A program made the position numbers and the translations under genes. 64,000 nucleotides of DNA. Origin: Streptomyces sp. DSM 15324. GTDB lineage: Bacteria; Actinomycetota; Actinomycetes; Streptomycetales; Streptomycetaceae. Each line of letters begins with the position of its first letter. Position 1 is the first letter of the stretch. The stretch lies in NCBI RefSeq assembly GCF_001514285.1, contig NZ_KQ949038.1:122796-186795 (forward strand), given 5' to 3'. This document shows, one piece after another, positions 33,202 through 41,598 of the stretch. The notes beneath the pieces were generated by a model. It was not told the origin of the DNA. It made no database searches and was given only the letters and a program-made list of their open reading frames with translations.

Positions 33202-33669
33202 ATGCCGAGGAGACTGCCCATAGAGCAGGCCCAGGAGCGACTTCGATGTGAAGTGAGCCCTGGACAACGGCCTTTCGCCGAACTGGACTTGGACGAGGTG
33301 TGGCTGAGGTTCGTGCGCTTCGGCTCACAACGATTCGACACCGCGAACACACCCGACGCAGATGGCCTGCTCTGTCAGTACGGGACCCACGCCTTCGACG
33401 GGCCGCCTGCCTTCACTCTGGACTTTGCCCGGCAGTTCGAGGTCAACGATGCCTCAGGCGAGCATGATCATTACATCCAGCTCCACTGCGAACTTCGGTA
33501 CGAACCCGTCCCTCAACTTCGGGCGCTGGGGCACTTCGAGTCCTGGTTCTTCCACGACACGGACGAGGAACTCGACCGCTGGGTTGATGGCCTCGGGCTT
33601 CACGAGTTCTGGACGATCGTCCGCAATTTCCATCCCACGGAAATCAGGGTCTACCAGGAACAGGTGTGA
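33202..33669 (+). CDS. Passenger protein of unknown function inside the ISL3 element
   Basis: A 155-residue acidic protein, no membrane segment or signal peptide. It is rich in aromatic residues (GLHEFWTIVRNFHPTEIRVY at the C terminus), looks like an alpha/beta single-domain protein, and resembles small immunity-type or hypothetical proteins of actinomycetes in composition; I cannot name the family. AAGGACAGGA precedes the ATG. It lies 107 bp after the transposase on the same strand and 25 bp before the perfect part of the right inverted repeat, so it moves with the element. Confidence 0.75.
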   Translation: MPRRLPIEQAQERLRCEVSPGQRPFAELDLDEVWLRFVRFGSQRFDTANTPDADGLLCQYGTHAFDGPPAFTLDFARQFEVNDASGEHDHYIQLHCELRYEPVPQLRALGHFESWFFHDTDEELDRWVDGLGLHEFWTIVRNFHPTEIRVYQEQV

Positions 33670-33764
33670 GCACGCCCGCGAATCGACCTCCCGGGTGACG
33701 CTCTGCGACGACTCCACAAGATCTGTGCCAGAGCCCGAAAGAAGCCGCCCTAGCCACCTTGGGG

Positions 33765-34310
33765 GTGGGCGCGCCGCGTACAGCAGTCGGTCCGCGCCAT
33801 CGTGGTCCGGGCTCAGGGACGTGTCGACGGAAGCCAGGGTCCTTGCGTACCAGGAGTTGGTCGACGTAGTCGGTGACGAGCTTCTTCCTCGACCGCGGCC
33901 CGGAGCGCCCGGACCGCGGTCTGCGCCTTTCCGGTCCCTTTCACCGTCAGCACGATCCTGCCCGTTGTACGACCGGTCTCGCCCCGGGTATGTGCCTGGG
34001 CAGCCTCGGCCAGTGGGAACATGGCCTCGATGTGGACGCGCAAGGCCCCGCTCTCCACGAGACCGGCAACGGCTTGTACACCGACCCGGTCGGCCCCGAC
34101 GAGGAGGGACCCGAAGCGGATACCCCGCTCGCCGATCTTCGTCAGCTCCTCGGCCTCGACGGGGACGGGCAGGATCGAGACGAGGGTGCCGCCCAGGCGC
34201 AGGACCGCGAGGCAGCGGGCACGGGCGTCGGTGTCGAGCGAGATCGGGTCGAGGACCACGTCGATGCCCTTGAGGACCTCGGCGAAGCCGACCCAGTGAT
34301 AGTCGACGTA
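33765..34310 (-). pseudogene. Decayed oxidoreductase/SnoaL/MBL module (third copy)
   Basis: From 34310 leftwards the minus strand reads FAEVLKGIDVVLDPISLDTD, LGGTLVSILPVPVEAEELTK and GETGRTTGRIVLTVKG, matching the C-terminal half of the oxidoreductase domain of the gene at 17565 nearly line by line. After VRALRAAVEE, the first SnoaL helix, it passes at once into remains of the MBL gene (around 33780-33850). So the two SnoaL domains and most of the MBL gene have been lost by deletion, and the ISL3 element then entered the remaining MBL end. Confidence 0.75.
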
Positions 34311-34325
34311 CCCGCCGCCGGGATC

Positions 34326-34385
34326 GCCGCCATCGACATCTTCCGTTTCAGGGTGGGAAGATCGCCGAGCATCGGCACGCGCTGC
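34326..34385 (+). pseudogene. Inverted SnoaL-domain scrap
   Basis: The plus strand reads IDIFRF followed by sequence equivalent to GKIAEH in the next frame, as in the SnoaL domains at 16283 and 17565. It points opposite to the oxidoreductase relic next to it, so a small inversion took place in this decayed copy. Confidence 0.55.
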
Positions 34386-34593
34386 AATCCAGCATTCCTG
34401 GGGTCGGACGTGACCTGCGAATCGGCTGCACACATCCCAAGGCACCGTCGCTCCTGCATGTCCAGCGGCGGGCCTTGGGCGAGTCGACACCGAACCGGTC
34501 GGGCTCGGATGACGGTGTGCGCGACGATGTCGTCGGCCGGATCTGCGACACCGATGCGGCTGCGGAGCGAGAACCTGCGGATGCCGTCCTTCG

Positions 34594-35043
34594 CTAATGA
34601 TCCCGGCCATCGCGGAAGAAGGCGTGAAGACTGGCGTCGCCCTCGGTGATGAGGTCGCGAAGCGCTCGGATGTTCGTCTCCCGATCGTGTTGAGGCTGCA
34701 CGTCGAAGTGCGCGGTCCAGCGGATGAAGGTGCGCGGCCCGTCGTCCAGCGGTACGAGCTGCACCGTCAGGACGAAGTCGTCATAGGGCATGGAGGCGTT
34801 CTCGAACCCATAGCTCAAGGTCCGGTTCCCATCGTCCATCGACAGCAGTCGCTCGCGCAGCGGATTGCCGTCGGACAGCACCATGCTGCGGACGGATCCG
34901 ACCGTGCTCTGGGGGAGGCCGTCTTCGATGGCGCTCTGCGTGACGGCTGGGAACCATGTGGCGATATCGCCGAAGCGGCGCAGCACCCCCCAGACGCGGT
35001 CGGCCTCGGCATCGATGACGGTGGCGTAATCGATTGTCGACAT
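34594..35043 (-). CDS. SRPBCC family protein
   Basis: A 149-residue START-like protein: DYATVIDAEADRVWGVLRRF then ATWFPAV, a GxxRxM strand at VGSVRSMVLSDG, RLLSMDDGNRTLSYGF and a C-terminal helix. This is the Bet v 1/polyketide-cyclase-2 layout of the small ligand-binding family. The ATG at 35043 has AAGGAAG 7 bases upstream. It is the last gene of the minus-strand unit after SDR and BVMO-esterase, with a gap of about 250 bp. It may bind the hydrophobic substrate or an intermediate; no catalytic role can be read. Confidence 0.82.
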   Translation of the reverse strand: MSTIDYATVIDAEADRVWGVLRRFGDIATWFPAVTQSAIEDGLPQSTVGSVRSMVLSDGNPLRERLLSMDDGNRTLSYGFENASMPYDDFVLTVQLVPLDDGPRTFIRWTAHFDVQPQHDRETNIRALRDLITEGDASLHAFFRDGRDH

Positions 35044-35294
35044 CAGGACTTCCTTCTCTCGTGTTGGCAATTCCCTGCGGTCGCTGGCTCTGCCACGCAG
35101 TCAGGGCGTCGGCAGTCGTGCCGTTGCCCGCGGCACCGGCCCCGCCGTCGCCGAGCCGGCTCCGCACCGGTGACCGGCGGCCCTCGTCCAACCTGAGGCT
35201 CGTGCCGCCACGGAGCAGATGGCTGGAGAGATTCGCGACAGGGCCACCCGGCGGGGGAGCGGGCACCGTCATGCCGACGGCGAGCGCCGATGAA

Positions 35295-36077
35295 CTAGAT
35301 CCTCATCAGGGGGCCGGTTCCTCCGGCACTCGCCCCGCCGTCGATGACCAGCTCCGCACCGGTGACGTAGCGGCTCTCGTCGGAGGCGAGCCACAGCACG
35401 CCGTTCGCGATGTCGAGCGGAAGACCGCTGGTACCCAGCGGAACGGCGGCGGCGCTCATCGTGCCGAGGTCGGGGGCGCCGTTGGGCTCCCAGATCGGTG
35501 TGTCGATGATCCCTGGATGGACCGAATTGACTCGTATTCCCGTTCGGCCTGCAGCGCATTCCAGCGCGACCGCCTTGGTGAGCACGCGCACGCCTCCCTT
35601 GGTCGCGCCATAGGTGGCCATCATCGGCTGGCCGATGATGCCGACCGTCGAGGACATGTTGACGATGCTGCCGCCGCCGCCCTCGGACATGAACGGGATC
35701 GCGTACTTGATGCCCAGGAACACGCCTTCGAGATTGACCGCGATCTGCCGCCGGAAGTCGGCGAGCGTCGTATCGAGTACGGGCCCCATGACTCCGATGC
35801 CGGCATTGTTCACCAGCACGTCGAGCCGACCGTGGCGGGCGCGCACCTGGTCGAGTACGCCGGCCCAGGCCGTTTCCTCCGCCACGTCGTGGCGGAGGTA
35901 CTCCACGCGTCCGCCGGACTTGCGGATGGCCTGCGCCGTCTGCTCTCCGAGGTCGTCCTGCACGTCGGTGACGACGACGATCGCGCCTTCGTCGGCCAGC
36001 CGTTGGGCACTGGCGCGACCGATGCCGCTCGCTCCTCCGGTCACCACGCAAACCTTGCCTTCGACACGTCCGGTCAT
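35295..36077 (-). CDS. SDR family oxidoreductase (glucose/alcohol dehydrogenase type)
   Basis: A 260-residue classical SDR: TGGASGIG at residues 13-20, NNAGIGVMG, NMSSTVG and the YGATKGGV active site; end VTGAELVIDGGASAGG. Proteins of this wording are often annotated as 3-alpha-HSD or cyclohexanol-type alcohol dehydrogenases. The ATG at 36077 follows CAGGAGAAG. It begins 64 bp after the BVMO-esterase stop, so both are likely in one transcript. A fitting role is oxidation of the secondary alcohol to the ketone that the BVMO then uses; this is inference from position. Confidence 0.88.
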   Translation of the reverse strand: MTGRVEGKVCVVTGGASGIGRASAQRLADEGAIVVVTDVQDDLGEQTAQAIRKSGGRVEYLRHDVAEETAWAGVLDQVRARHGRLDVLVNNAGIGVMGPVLDTTLADFRRQIAVNLEGVFLGIKYAIPFMSEGGGGSIVNMSSTVGIIGQPMMATYGATKGGVRVLTKAVALECAAGRTGIRVNSVHPGIIDTPIWEPNGAPDLGTMSAAAVPLGTSGLPLDIANGVLWLASDESRYVTGAELVIDGGASAGGTGPLMRI

Positions 36078-36141
36078 TCGCTTCTCCTGTCGGTGATCTC
36101 TGTTCTCGGCCGCTGCGGGCCCTGCTGTCCCTGCGGCACGG

Positions 36142-38691
36142 TCACGCCGTCTGCGACGCCACGGGGCTCGCAGCATGCTTCTGGAGGAACCCGCCGACGA
36201 GCGCGTACAGCTGCTGCACCTCAGGAATGACGGCGGTCATGGTGAGGGCACCGTGGAACAGGCCGTCGAACCGGTGCTGCTCCACGGGAACACCGGCCGC
36301 AGCGAGCGCGCTCGCGTACTGCTCTGCCTCGTCGCGCAAGGGGTCGACCTCGACGGTCACGACCAGTGCGGGTGCGACTCCCGCCGGCGTCTGCGCCCGG
36401 TTCGGCGCTGCCAGCGCGGTGACCTCGCCGCCGCTCAGGTACGCCGCCCACATGCTGTCGATCGCGGCGGCGCCGAGGATCGGACCTTCGGCGAACTCGC
36501 TGCGCGACGCGGTAGACGCCGCGGGGTCGATGGGCGGGCACACGAGAACCTGCCCGGCGAGATCGATCCCTGCGTCGAGGGCGCGCAGCGCGGCGACCGC
36601 CGCCAGGTTCGCGCCGGAGCTGTCACCCATGAGCACGATCCGCTCGGGATCTCCGCCGTACTCCCCGATGTTGTCGTGGACCCATCGGAGGGCGTCGAAG
36701 GCGTCGTCGGGGGCGGCGGGGAACGGATGCTCGGGCGCCAGCCGGTATCCGGCGGCCACGACCACCGCGCCGAGGTTCGCTGCGAGCAGGCGAGCGGGGC
36801 TGTCGGCCAGCTCGAGCGATCCCGCGAGGAAGCCGCCGCCGTGGTAGTAGACCAGTACGGGGAGCGGGCCGTCGGCATCGGGGATGTAGACCCGGGCCTG
36901 CGGGTGGTCGATCGACTCGACGCGCATCTGCGGTCCGGGCATCTGGAGTTGGGACAATCCCGCGCTCCGCGCCCGGACGTCCTCCAGGGTCATCTCCTGC
37001 GGCGCCGGGGAATCGCCGACGAGCGTGGTGCCGAGCACCAACGCGGCGGCGGGGCTCAGCTTGAGCAACGGAGACAGCGGCGCGGAGTTTCCGCCCAGCG
37101 CGAATCCCGCATAGTCGCGGTGCGCGATCTCGGCCTGGATCGCCCGGTACAGCGGCGCGCCACCGACGAACATGTAGGCCCCGCGGGCTTTGCCAGCGAT
37201 GTTCCCGCCCCGCCACCATGCCTTCTCGGCCTGGGGTATCAGGGTGAGGTCGAGGATGCCCGCGCACAGCTCTCCCCAGACGCGCTCGGCCTCCGGCGTC
37301 GGCTCGATCGTCCCGGCGGCGTCCGCCTCGACGCGCGCGATGGCCCCCGCGGTGAAGTCGACGGCATCCTCGATCGCCAGGGGCGCGTTGTAGAAGACGG
37401 CCGTGCTCTGCGGACCGACGATCATGAAGAAGTTGGGGAAGCCTGAGACTTGCGAACCGAGCAGACTGGTCGGGCCGTCGGCCCACTTCTCACCCAGTGT
37501 CACTCCGTCGCGTCCGGTGACGTTGAGCATGACCTGGGGAGCGGTGATGGCGTCGAATCCGGTCGCGAGGATGATCACGTCGAAATCCCGGCTCCCGTCG
37601 CTGGTGCGCACGCCAGTCGGGGTGATCGCCTCGATCGGGGCCTTGCGGACGTCCACCAGGTCGACGTTCGGCCGGTTGTAGACCTCGTAGTAGTCCGTTT
37701 CGAACGGCGGTCGCTTGGAGCCGTACGGGTGGTCGGTCGGCGTGAGCAGTTCGGCCGTCGCGGGATCCTTGACCCGTTCACGGATGCGCTCCCGGACGTA
37801 GTCGGCGATCGTGTCGTTGGCCTCCTTCGAGAACAGAATGTCCGTGAACGTCGAGACCAGGAGGGAAAACCCGCCCTTGTCGTAGTATTTGTCGAGGATC
37901 TCGCGCCGCTCCTGCGGGGTCGCCGCCAGGGCCGGCCCGGCCGCCAGGTCATAGGGGACGCCGATGAAGCGCTGGCGGGACCCGGCGCGCAGCTCGGCAT
38001 GGTGATCGGCGTTCCACCGCCGTTGCGCGGGATCGACCGGCCCGTTGCCCAGCGGCGCCGCATAGGCAGGCGACCGCTGGAACACGGTGAGGTGCGCGGC
38101 TTCCTTGGCGACCTCCTGGATCACCTGGATGCCGGTCGAGCCGGTGCCGATCACCGCGACACGCTTGCCAGTGAAGTCGACGGGTTCGTGCGGCCAGCTG
38201 CTCGTTCGGTACAGCTCGCCTTCAAAGCTGTCCACGCCGGTGAACTCCGGGTTCTTCGGCACGGACAGGACCCCGACACCGCTGACGACATAACGTGCGG
38301 TGTGGGTCCAGCCGTCATCGGTCCGGACGATCCAGCGCGACACGTCCTCGTCCCAGGCCACCGAGGTCACGCGCGTGTTGAACGTGAAAGACCTGCGCAG
38401 ATCGAGCCGGTCGGCCACCCACTCGAGGTAGGCGAGTATCTCCGGTTGTGAAGCGAAGCGCTCCGACCACTCCCACTCGCGCTGCAGGTCATCGGAGAAC
38501 GAGTAGCTGTAGTGGACCGACTCGAAATCGCATCGGCAGCCGGGATAGCGGTTCCACCACCAGGTACCGCCAACGCCGCCGGCGGTGTCGAATCCCTGAA
38601 CATCGAGTCCGAGCTCATCCCGCAGCTTGTGCACCGCATACAAACCGGAGAATCCGGCCCCAATAATGACGACGTCATGTTCATTGACCAT
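36142..38691 (-). CDS. Baeyer-Villiger-type flavin monooxygenase fused to an HSL-family esterase
   Basis: An 849-residue two-enzyme fusion. Residues ~1-540 are a class B flavoprotein monooxygenase: GAGFSG, GGVGGTWWWNRYPGCRCD, the second Rossmann site GTGSTG, and ATGFD. Residues ~580-849 are a hormone-sensitive-lipase-type alpha/beta hydrolase: HGGG near 613, GDSSGAN near 690, DPLRDE near 782 and FHGAL near 813, so the whole triad is present. The BVMO fingerprint reads FEGELYRTSSWP, with Arg where FxGxxxHxxxWP has His. BVMO would insert oxygen next to a ketone and the hydrolase would cut the resulting ester. Start ATG 38691 follows GGAGAGAG. Confidence 0.9.
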   Translation of the reverse strand: MVNEHDVVIIGAGFSGLYAVHKLRDELGLDVQGFDTAGGVGGTWWWNRYPGCRCDFESVHYSYSFSDDLQREWEWSERFASQPEILAYLEWVADRLDLRRSFTFNTRVTSVAWDEDVSRWIVRTDDGWTHTARYVVSGVGVLSVPKNPEFTGVDSFEGELYRTSSWPHEPVDFTGKRVAVIGTGSTGIQVIQEVAKEAAHLTVFQRSPAYAAPLGNGPVDPAQRRWNADHHAELRAGSRQRFIGVPYDLAAGPALAATPQERREILDKYYDKGGFSLLVSTFTDILFSKEANDTIADYVRERIRERVKDPATAELLTPTDHPYGSKRPPFETDYYEVYNRPNVDLVDVRKAPIEAITPTGVRTSDGSRDFDVIILATGFDAITAPQVMLNVTGRDGVTLGEKWADGPTSLLGSQVSGFPNFFMIVGPQSTAVFYNAPLAIEDAVDFTAGAIARVEADAAGTIEPTPEAERVWGELCAGILDLTLIPQAEKAWWRGGNIAGKARGAYMFVGGAPLYRAIQAEIAHRDYAGFALGGNSAPLSPLLKLSPAAALVLGTTLVGDSPAPQEMTLEDVRARSAGLSQLQMPGPQMRVESIDHPQARVYIPDADGPLPVLVYYHGGGFLAGSLELADSPARLLAANLGAVVVAAGYRLAPEHPFPAAPDDAFDALRWVHDNIGEYGGDPERIVLMGDSSGANLAAVAALRALDAGIDLAGQVLVCPPIDPAASTASRSEFAEGPILGAAAIDSMWAAYLSGGEVTALAAPNRAQTPAGVAPALVVTVEVDPLRDEAEQYASALAAAGVPVEQHRFDGLFHGALTMTAVIPEVQQLYALVGGFLQKHAASPVASQTA

Positions 38692-38777
38692 CAGTTGCTC
38701 TCTCCGCAATCTCTGAGCCGATTTCCGCTGCCTATGGGAGCAATCGGAGATCACCGTAGTCATGACATCCGGGCCGC

Positions 38778-38796
38778 GTCTTCGGTCATCCGGTCA
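38778..38796. promoter_or_regulatory. GGTCA-repeat regulon element, copy A
   Basis: GTCTTCGGTCATCCGGTCA, 87 bp upstream of the BVMO-esterase start. The same 19-mer with 2-3 changes is found at 41540-41558 and 49473-49491, always in the same orientation relative to the catabolic genes. Confidence 0.65.
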
Positions 38797-38930
38797 CAAA
38801 TACTGGCGGAGATTGACCACTTGGCTACCGCGTCGTGCGCGCCTCGCTCAAGCCGGAAGTATCTGAAATTCCGAGTAGCCTCATCGAGCGCGTGAAGTGG
38901 GTCTTCGAATTTGGCCTCGATCTTTCGTGA

Positions 38931-38959
38931 GGTCCGTCGGCTCCGCCGACGGACCTTTT
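38931..38959 (+). terminator. Intrinsic terminator without an obvious gene
   Basis: A perfect 11-bp stem GGTCCGTCGGC/GCCGACGGACC with a TCC loop and TTTT after it on the plus strand. No plus-strand gene ends just upstream, so it is probably the remainder of a lost gene. Nothing else is recognisable in 38800-39017. Confidence 0.65.
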
Positions 38960-39017
38960 CGGGGGTCTGTGAAGCGAGCGGCTCTGGCCTGTAGTCGGTG
39001 GTGACACTGGGTGTCTG

Positions 39018-39405
39018 TCAGGGCAGGAGGATGCGGTGGCGGAGGAGGTCGAATCCGGCGCGTCCGCGCATCTGTCTCATGATCCTTCTGGCGCGGGTGT
39101 TGACGTCTTCGGTACGCCGTCGTGGTAGCACAAAGTGAGGCCGGCGTTCAGGGCGGCCCGGTCGATTCCGAGACCGTTGATGAAGCTGTGCAGGTGGGGC
39201 ATGCCGACGGCGCGGGCGGCTGTGATCCGCTCGGTGAGTCTCGCGTCGTTGTCCTCGGCCTGGCGGATACAGCCGCGCAGGGCCTCCGGGTGCACGCCGA
39301 GGTCGACAGCAAGCTTCTTGATCTGCGGCTTCCGCTCGGCGGTGCGATACATCCGCACCGCACGCTCACCCAACTCCAGCGAGTACTTCCTGGGGGGCAG
39401 CCACG
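39018..39405 (-). pseudogene. Chimaeric transposase relic (IS3 OrfA start joined to ISL3 end)
   Basis: On the minus strand the first part reads RKYSLELGERAVRMYRTAER and KPQIKKLAVDLGVHPEALRG, an IS3-family OrfA N terminus, one base out of frame with its start. It then switches to AARAVGMPHLHSFINGLGID and LTLCYHDG, and in another frame RTEDVNTRARRIMRQMRGRA and GFDLLRHRILLP, the end of an ISL3-family transposase. The join and two frame changes show that it is dead. It marks a recombination junction beside the IS110 element. Confidence 0.75.
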
Positions 39406-39480
39406 GTCACGGGTCCTCTCGTGAGTCCCATCTGCCCCTCTGTCACCATTCTCGGCATCTCGGAGTGCCTCTGTGTTTTG

Positions 39481-40527
39481 TCAAGTAGTTTGAGGCAGCG
39501 GGTGTTTGGACCTGCGTTCGTCGGTGATCATGACGCGCCACACATGGTCGGCGAGACGGCGTTTCAGGCAGCGTTTGGCTTCCCTCGGTGTCTTCCCTTC
39601 GGAGAGTTTCCGCTGGTAGTAGGCATGCCCTGGGGCCTTCGGCATCCTGATCTGAGTGACGGCGATGGTGTGGAGGACGGAGTTGAGCTGACGGTCGCCG
39701 GAGCGTGAGAGCCGGTGGCGGGCCTTGTCCGCGCTGGCGATCTCGACCGGGGCGACGCCGGTGTAGTTCGCGAACGCCGCCGCAGTGGCGAACCGGCTGG
39801 CGCGTCCGACGCGGCCGACGAGCCGTGCCGCCAGCACCGGCCCGACGCCGGGCGTGTTCATCAGCGTGCTGCCCGAGGAGGCGACGAGTTCCTCCATGCG
39901 TACGGCGTTCTCTGCCAGCCGCTTGTCCAGCGCCCGGATCTCCGTGACCAGGTCGCGGGCAAGGTCCTTGCGGATCTTTTCGACGTTGCCGGCGGGGCGG
40001 ACCGTGCGCAGCAGGGCGGCGGCCTGGTCCGCCGACAGCTGAGGCGGAGCCCCGCCGGGCAGCAGATCGCGCAGCACGGCGTGCAGCTGGTTGATGGTGC
40101 GGACCCGGGCCTGGGCAAGGTTGACGCGTCGTTCGTCGAGCAGGGCCAGGGCCGTGGTGTGGTCGTCCGCGTTCACCTCGCGCCCGTCTCCGTGGATGTG
40201 GGCCGTGGCCGCGGCGGCAGCGTCGATCCGGTCGTTCTTGCGGCCACCGCCACGGGTGAGTTGACGGACGCGGCTGGTCGCCGAGGCGGGTACATCGACG
40301 ACGCTCTCGCCGCGGGCGACGAGCCACTGGGCCAAGTGGCGGCCGAGCCCGTTGGCGTTCTCCACCACCCACTTGCGCAGCGGCCAGCGGCGGCCCCAGG
40401 TCAAGAGCCGCCGGTAGTCCGCCAGGCTCGCGTCGATCCTCAGCGAGCCCGCCTGCTGATTCGAGACAGGGTCGACGGCGGTGGCGGTGTGCGTGGACTT
40501 GTGCGGGTCAACACCGAGCAATATCAC
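39481..40527 (-). CDS. IS110 family transposase (DEDD recombinase)
   Basis: A 348-residue IS110-type recombinase. N-terminal RuvC-like part: GVDPHKSTHTATAVD with the first Asp, ENANGLGRHLAQWL with the Glu, and KNDRIDAAAAA with the last two Asp. C-terminal Transposase_20 part: LMNTPGVGPVLAARLVGRVG and FANYTGVAPVEIASADKARH, with candidate Ser in SSGST. The start is the GTG at 40527, 9 bases after GAGGAA; the frame is open to 40635. No stop or frame change, so it could be active. IS110 elements lack inverted repeats, and I could not fix the exact ends. Confidence 0.92.
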   Translation of the reverse strand: MILLGVDPHKSTHTATAVDPVSNQQAGSLRIDASLADYRRLLTWGRRWPLRKWVVENANGLGRHLAQWLVARGESVVDVPASATSRVRQLTRGGGRKNDRIDAAAAATAHIHGDGREVNADDHTTALALLDERRVNLAQARVRTINQLHAVLRDLLPGGAPPQLSADQAAALLRTVRPAGNVEKIRKDLARDLVTEIRALDKRLAENAVRMEELVASSGSTLMNTPGVGPVLAARLVGRVGRASRFATAAAFANYTGVAPVEIASADKARHRLSRSGDRQLNSVLHTIAVTQIRMPKAPGHAYYQRKLSEGKTPREAKRCLKRRLADHVWRVMITDERRSKHPLPQTT

Positions 40528-40790
40528 GGGAGTTCGTTCCTCACGGCCGGACGACAGGACGTCCACGGCCGACACGCCGACTTCGGGAACCGCTGCCGGG
40601 ACACGCCTCTGTTGAGTCAGACCGTGGCCGGACACCGGGCCGGCGGCACACCCCGAGCGGGCCAGCCCCGAAGGGCGGCAGGAACCTCACGAGCCATCCA
40701 ACCCAGCCTCCTGACGGAACGCTACGAGCGGCCAACCCGACCGCGCTCCGCTACGGCCAATACAAGTCGGGAACCTCAGGAGTGCACGCA
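40528..40790 (-). other. Upstream non-coding end of the IS110 element, candidate bridge-RNA region
   Basis: About 260 bp before the IS110 transposase without a convincing gene. In IS110-group elements this side encodes the structured bridge RNA with two loops that pair with target and donor. I did not fold it, so the assignment comes from position only. Confidence 0.35.
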
Positions 40791-40929
40791 GTCCGGCTCC
40801 GTCCCGCCCCCCGGGCAGACAGCTGCGGCATCGTCCCGGGCCCGGGTCCGCGATCCGCAACAGATCACCGCTGGCCTCCGCCCGATCGACCCGTACCACG
40901 ACCGGCTGCGGTAGCAGGTTTTCCAGCCG

Positions 40930-41180
40930 TATCGCACACACCACCAGGATGGGTCAGGAAGGCTGCGAGCTGGTCGGTGACCGGGCTGCTGCCCGGATCC
41001 GGCACGCCCAGCGCGGCCGCCGTGGCATTCGCCACCAAGGACGGGTCCCGCACCGGTGCCAGATCCACCAGCCACACCCTGGCCGGGAACTCCGCAGCCG
41101 CTACGGCGGCCACCACCAGCGCCAGCCGGGTCCTGCCCGCCCCGCCTGCACCGGTGAGCGTCCGCAGCCGGCGGCGCACT
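40930..41180 (-). pseudogene. Relic of a LuxR-type ATPase regulator
   Basis: The minus strand reads RRRLRTLTGAGGAGRTRLAL and VWLVDLAPVRDPSLVANATA, then LGVPDPGSSPVTDQLAAFLT, closely matching residues ~20-110 of the regulator at 55440 (LTGTGGVGKTRLALEVAAAS, VWLVDLAPVRDPSFTANATA). Its Walker A motif has Arg in place of the Lys, and the gene stops abruptly at both ends. Confidence 0.75.
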
Positions 41181-41199
41181 TCGGCGAGTTCCGGGCCTC

Positions 41200-41510
41200 T
41201 CCCCTGATCACTCCGCGATCTCCGCCGCCCGCTACCGCTTCCACGCTCATGCCGCCGACCATGCCCACCTGCCCGAACTCCTCGTACCCGCCGAGACCGT
41301 CGAGCAGTGGTGGAACGGCATCGAGACCTACCTGACCACCGGGATCACCAACGCCGCCTCCGAAGGCGACAACCGCCTCATCAAGCTTGAAGCCGCAACG
41401 CCTTCGGCTTCCGCAACCGAGCGAACCAACGCCTCCGCTCACGCTGTGCAACCATCTGCCGGAGCCGACGAGAAGCGTACCCCCGCTGAATTCGAAGACT
41501 CCGTGAAGTA
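41200..41510 (+). pseudogene. ISL3-family transposase 3' relic
   Basis: The plus strand reads RYRFHAHAADHAHLPELLVP, ETVEQWWNGIETYLTTGITN and AASEGDNRLIKLEA, a C-terminal ISL3 transposase region with the catalytic Glu, then loses the frame by one missing C (expected RNAFGFRNxANQRLR follows one frame over). It differs from the transposase at 31502, so it comes from another element. Confidence 0.75.
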
Positions 41511-41539
41511 GCCACATGGTCAATCAACGCCCGACTCTC

Positions 41540-41558
41540 TGACCACCTGACCGAAGAC
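41540..41558. promoter_or_regulatory. GGTCA-repeat regulon element, copy B
   Basis: TGACCACCTGACCGAAGAC, 102 bp before the DapA-like gene. It is the complement of copies A and C, so relative to the downstream gene it has the same orientation as they have to theirs. Confidence 0.65.
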
Positions 41559-41598
41559 ACCAATCGCCGTGATGCATACCGTGATCCGGACCCCTTTT

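Larger units (their letters stand above)
31305..33756 (+). mobile_element. ISL3-family insertion sequence, complete, with passenger gene
   Basis: A 2452-bp element. The ends form an inverted repeat of 62 bp: TGGCTAGGGCG at each tip, a poorly conserved 9-bp segment, then 42 bp that match perfectly (31325-31366 and 33695-33736). It is flanked by the 8-bp direct repeat CCTTGGGG (31297-31304 and 33757-33764), the duplication size known for ISL3. It carries a full transposase and a second gene on the same strand. The intact ends, repeat and transposase suggest a recent and possibly active insertion. Confidence 0.88.

Noticed and set aside
31325..33736. Element ends at the perfect 42-bp repeats only
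   Set aside because: The outer TGGCTAGGGCG arms continue the inverted repeat, and only the outer ends are flanked by an 8-bp direct repeat.
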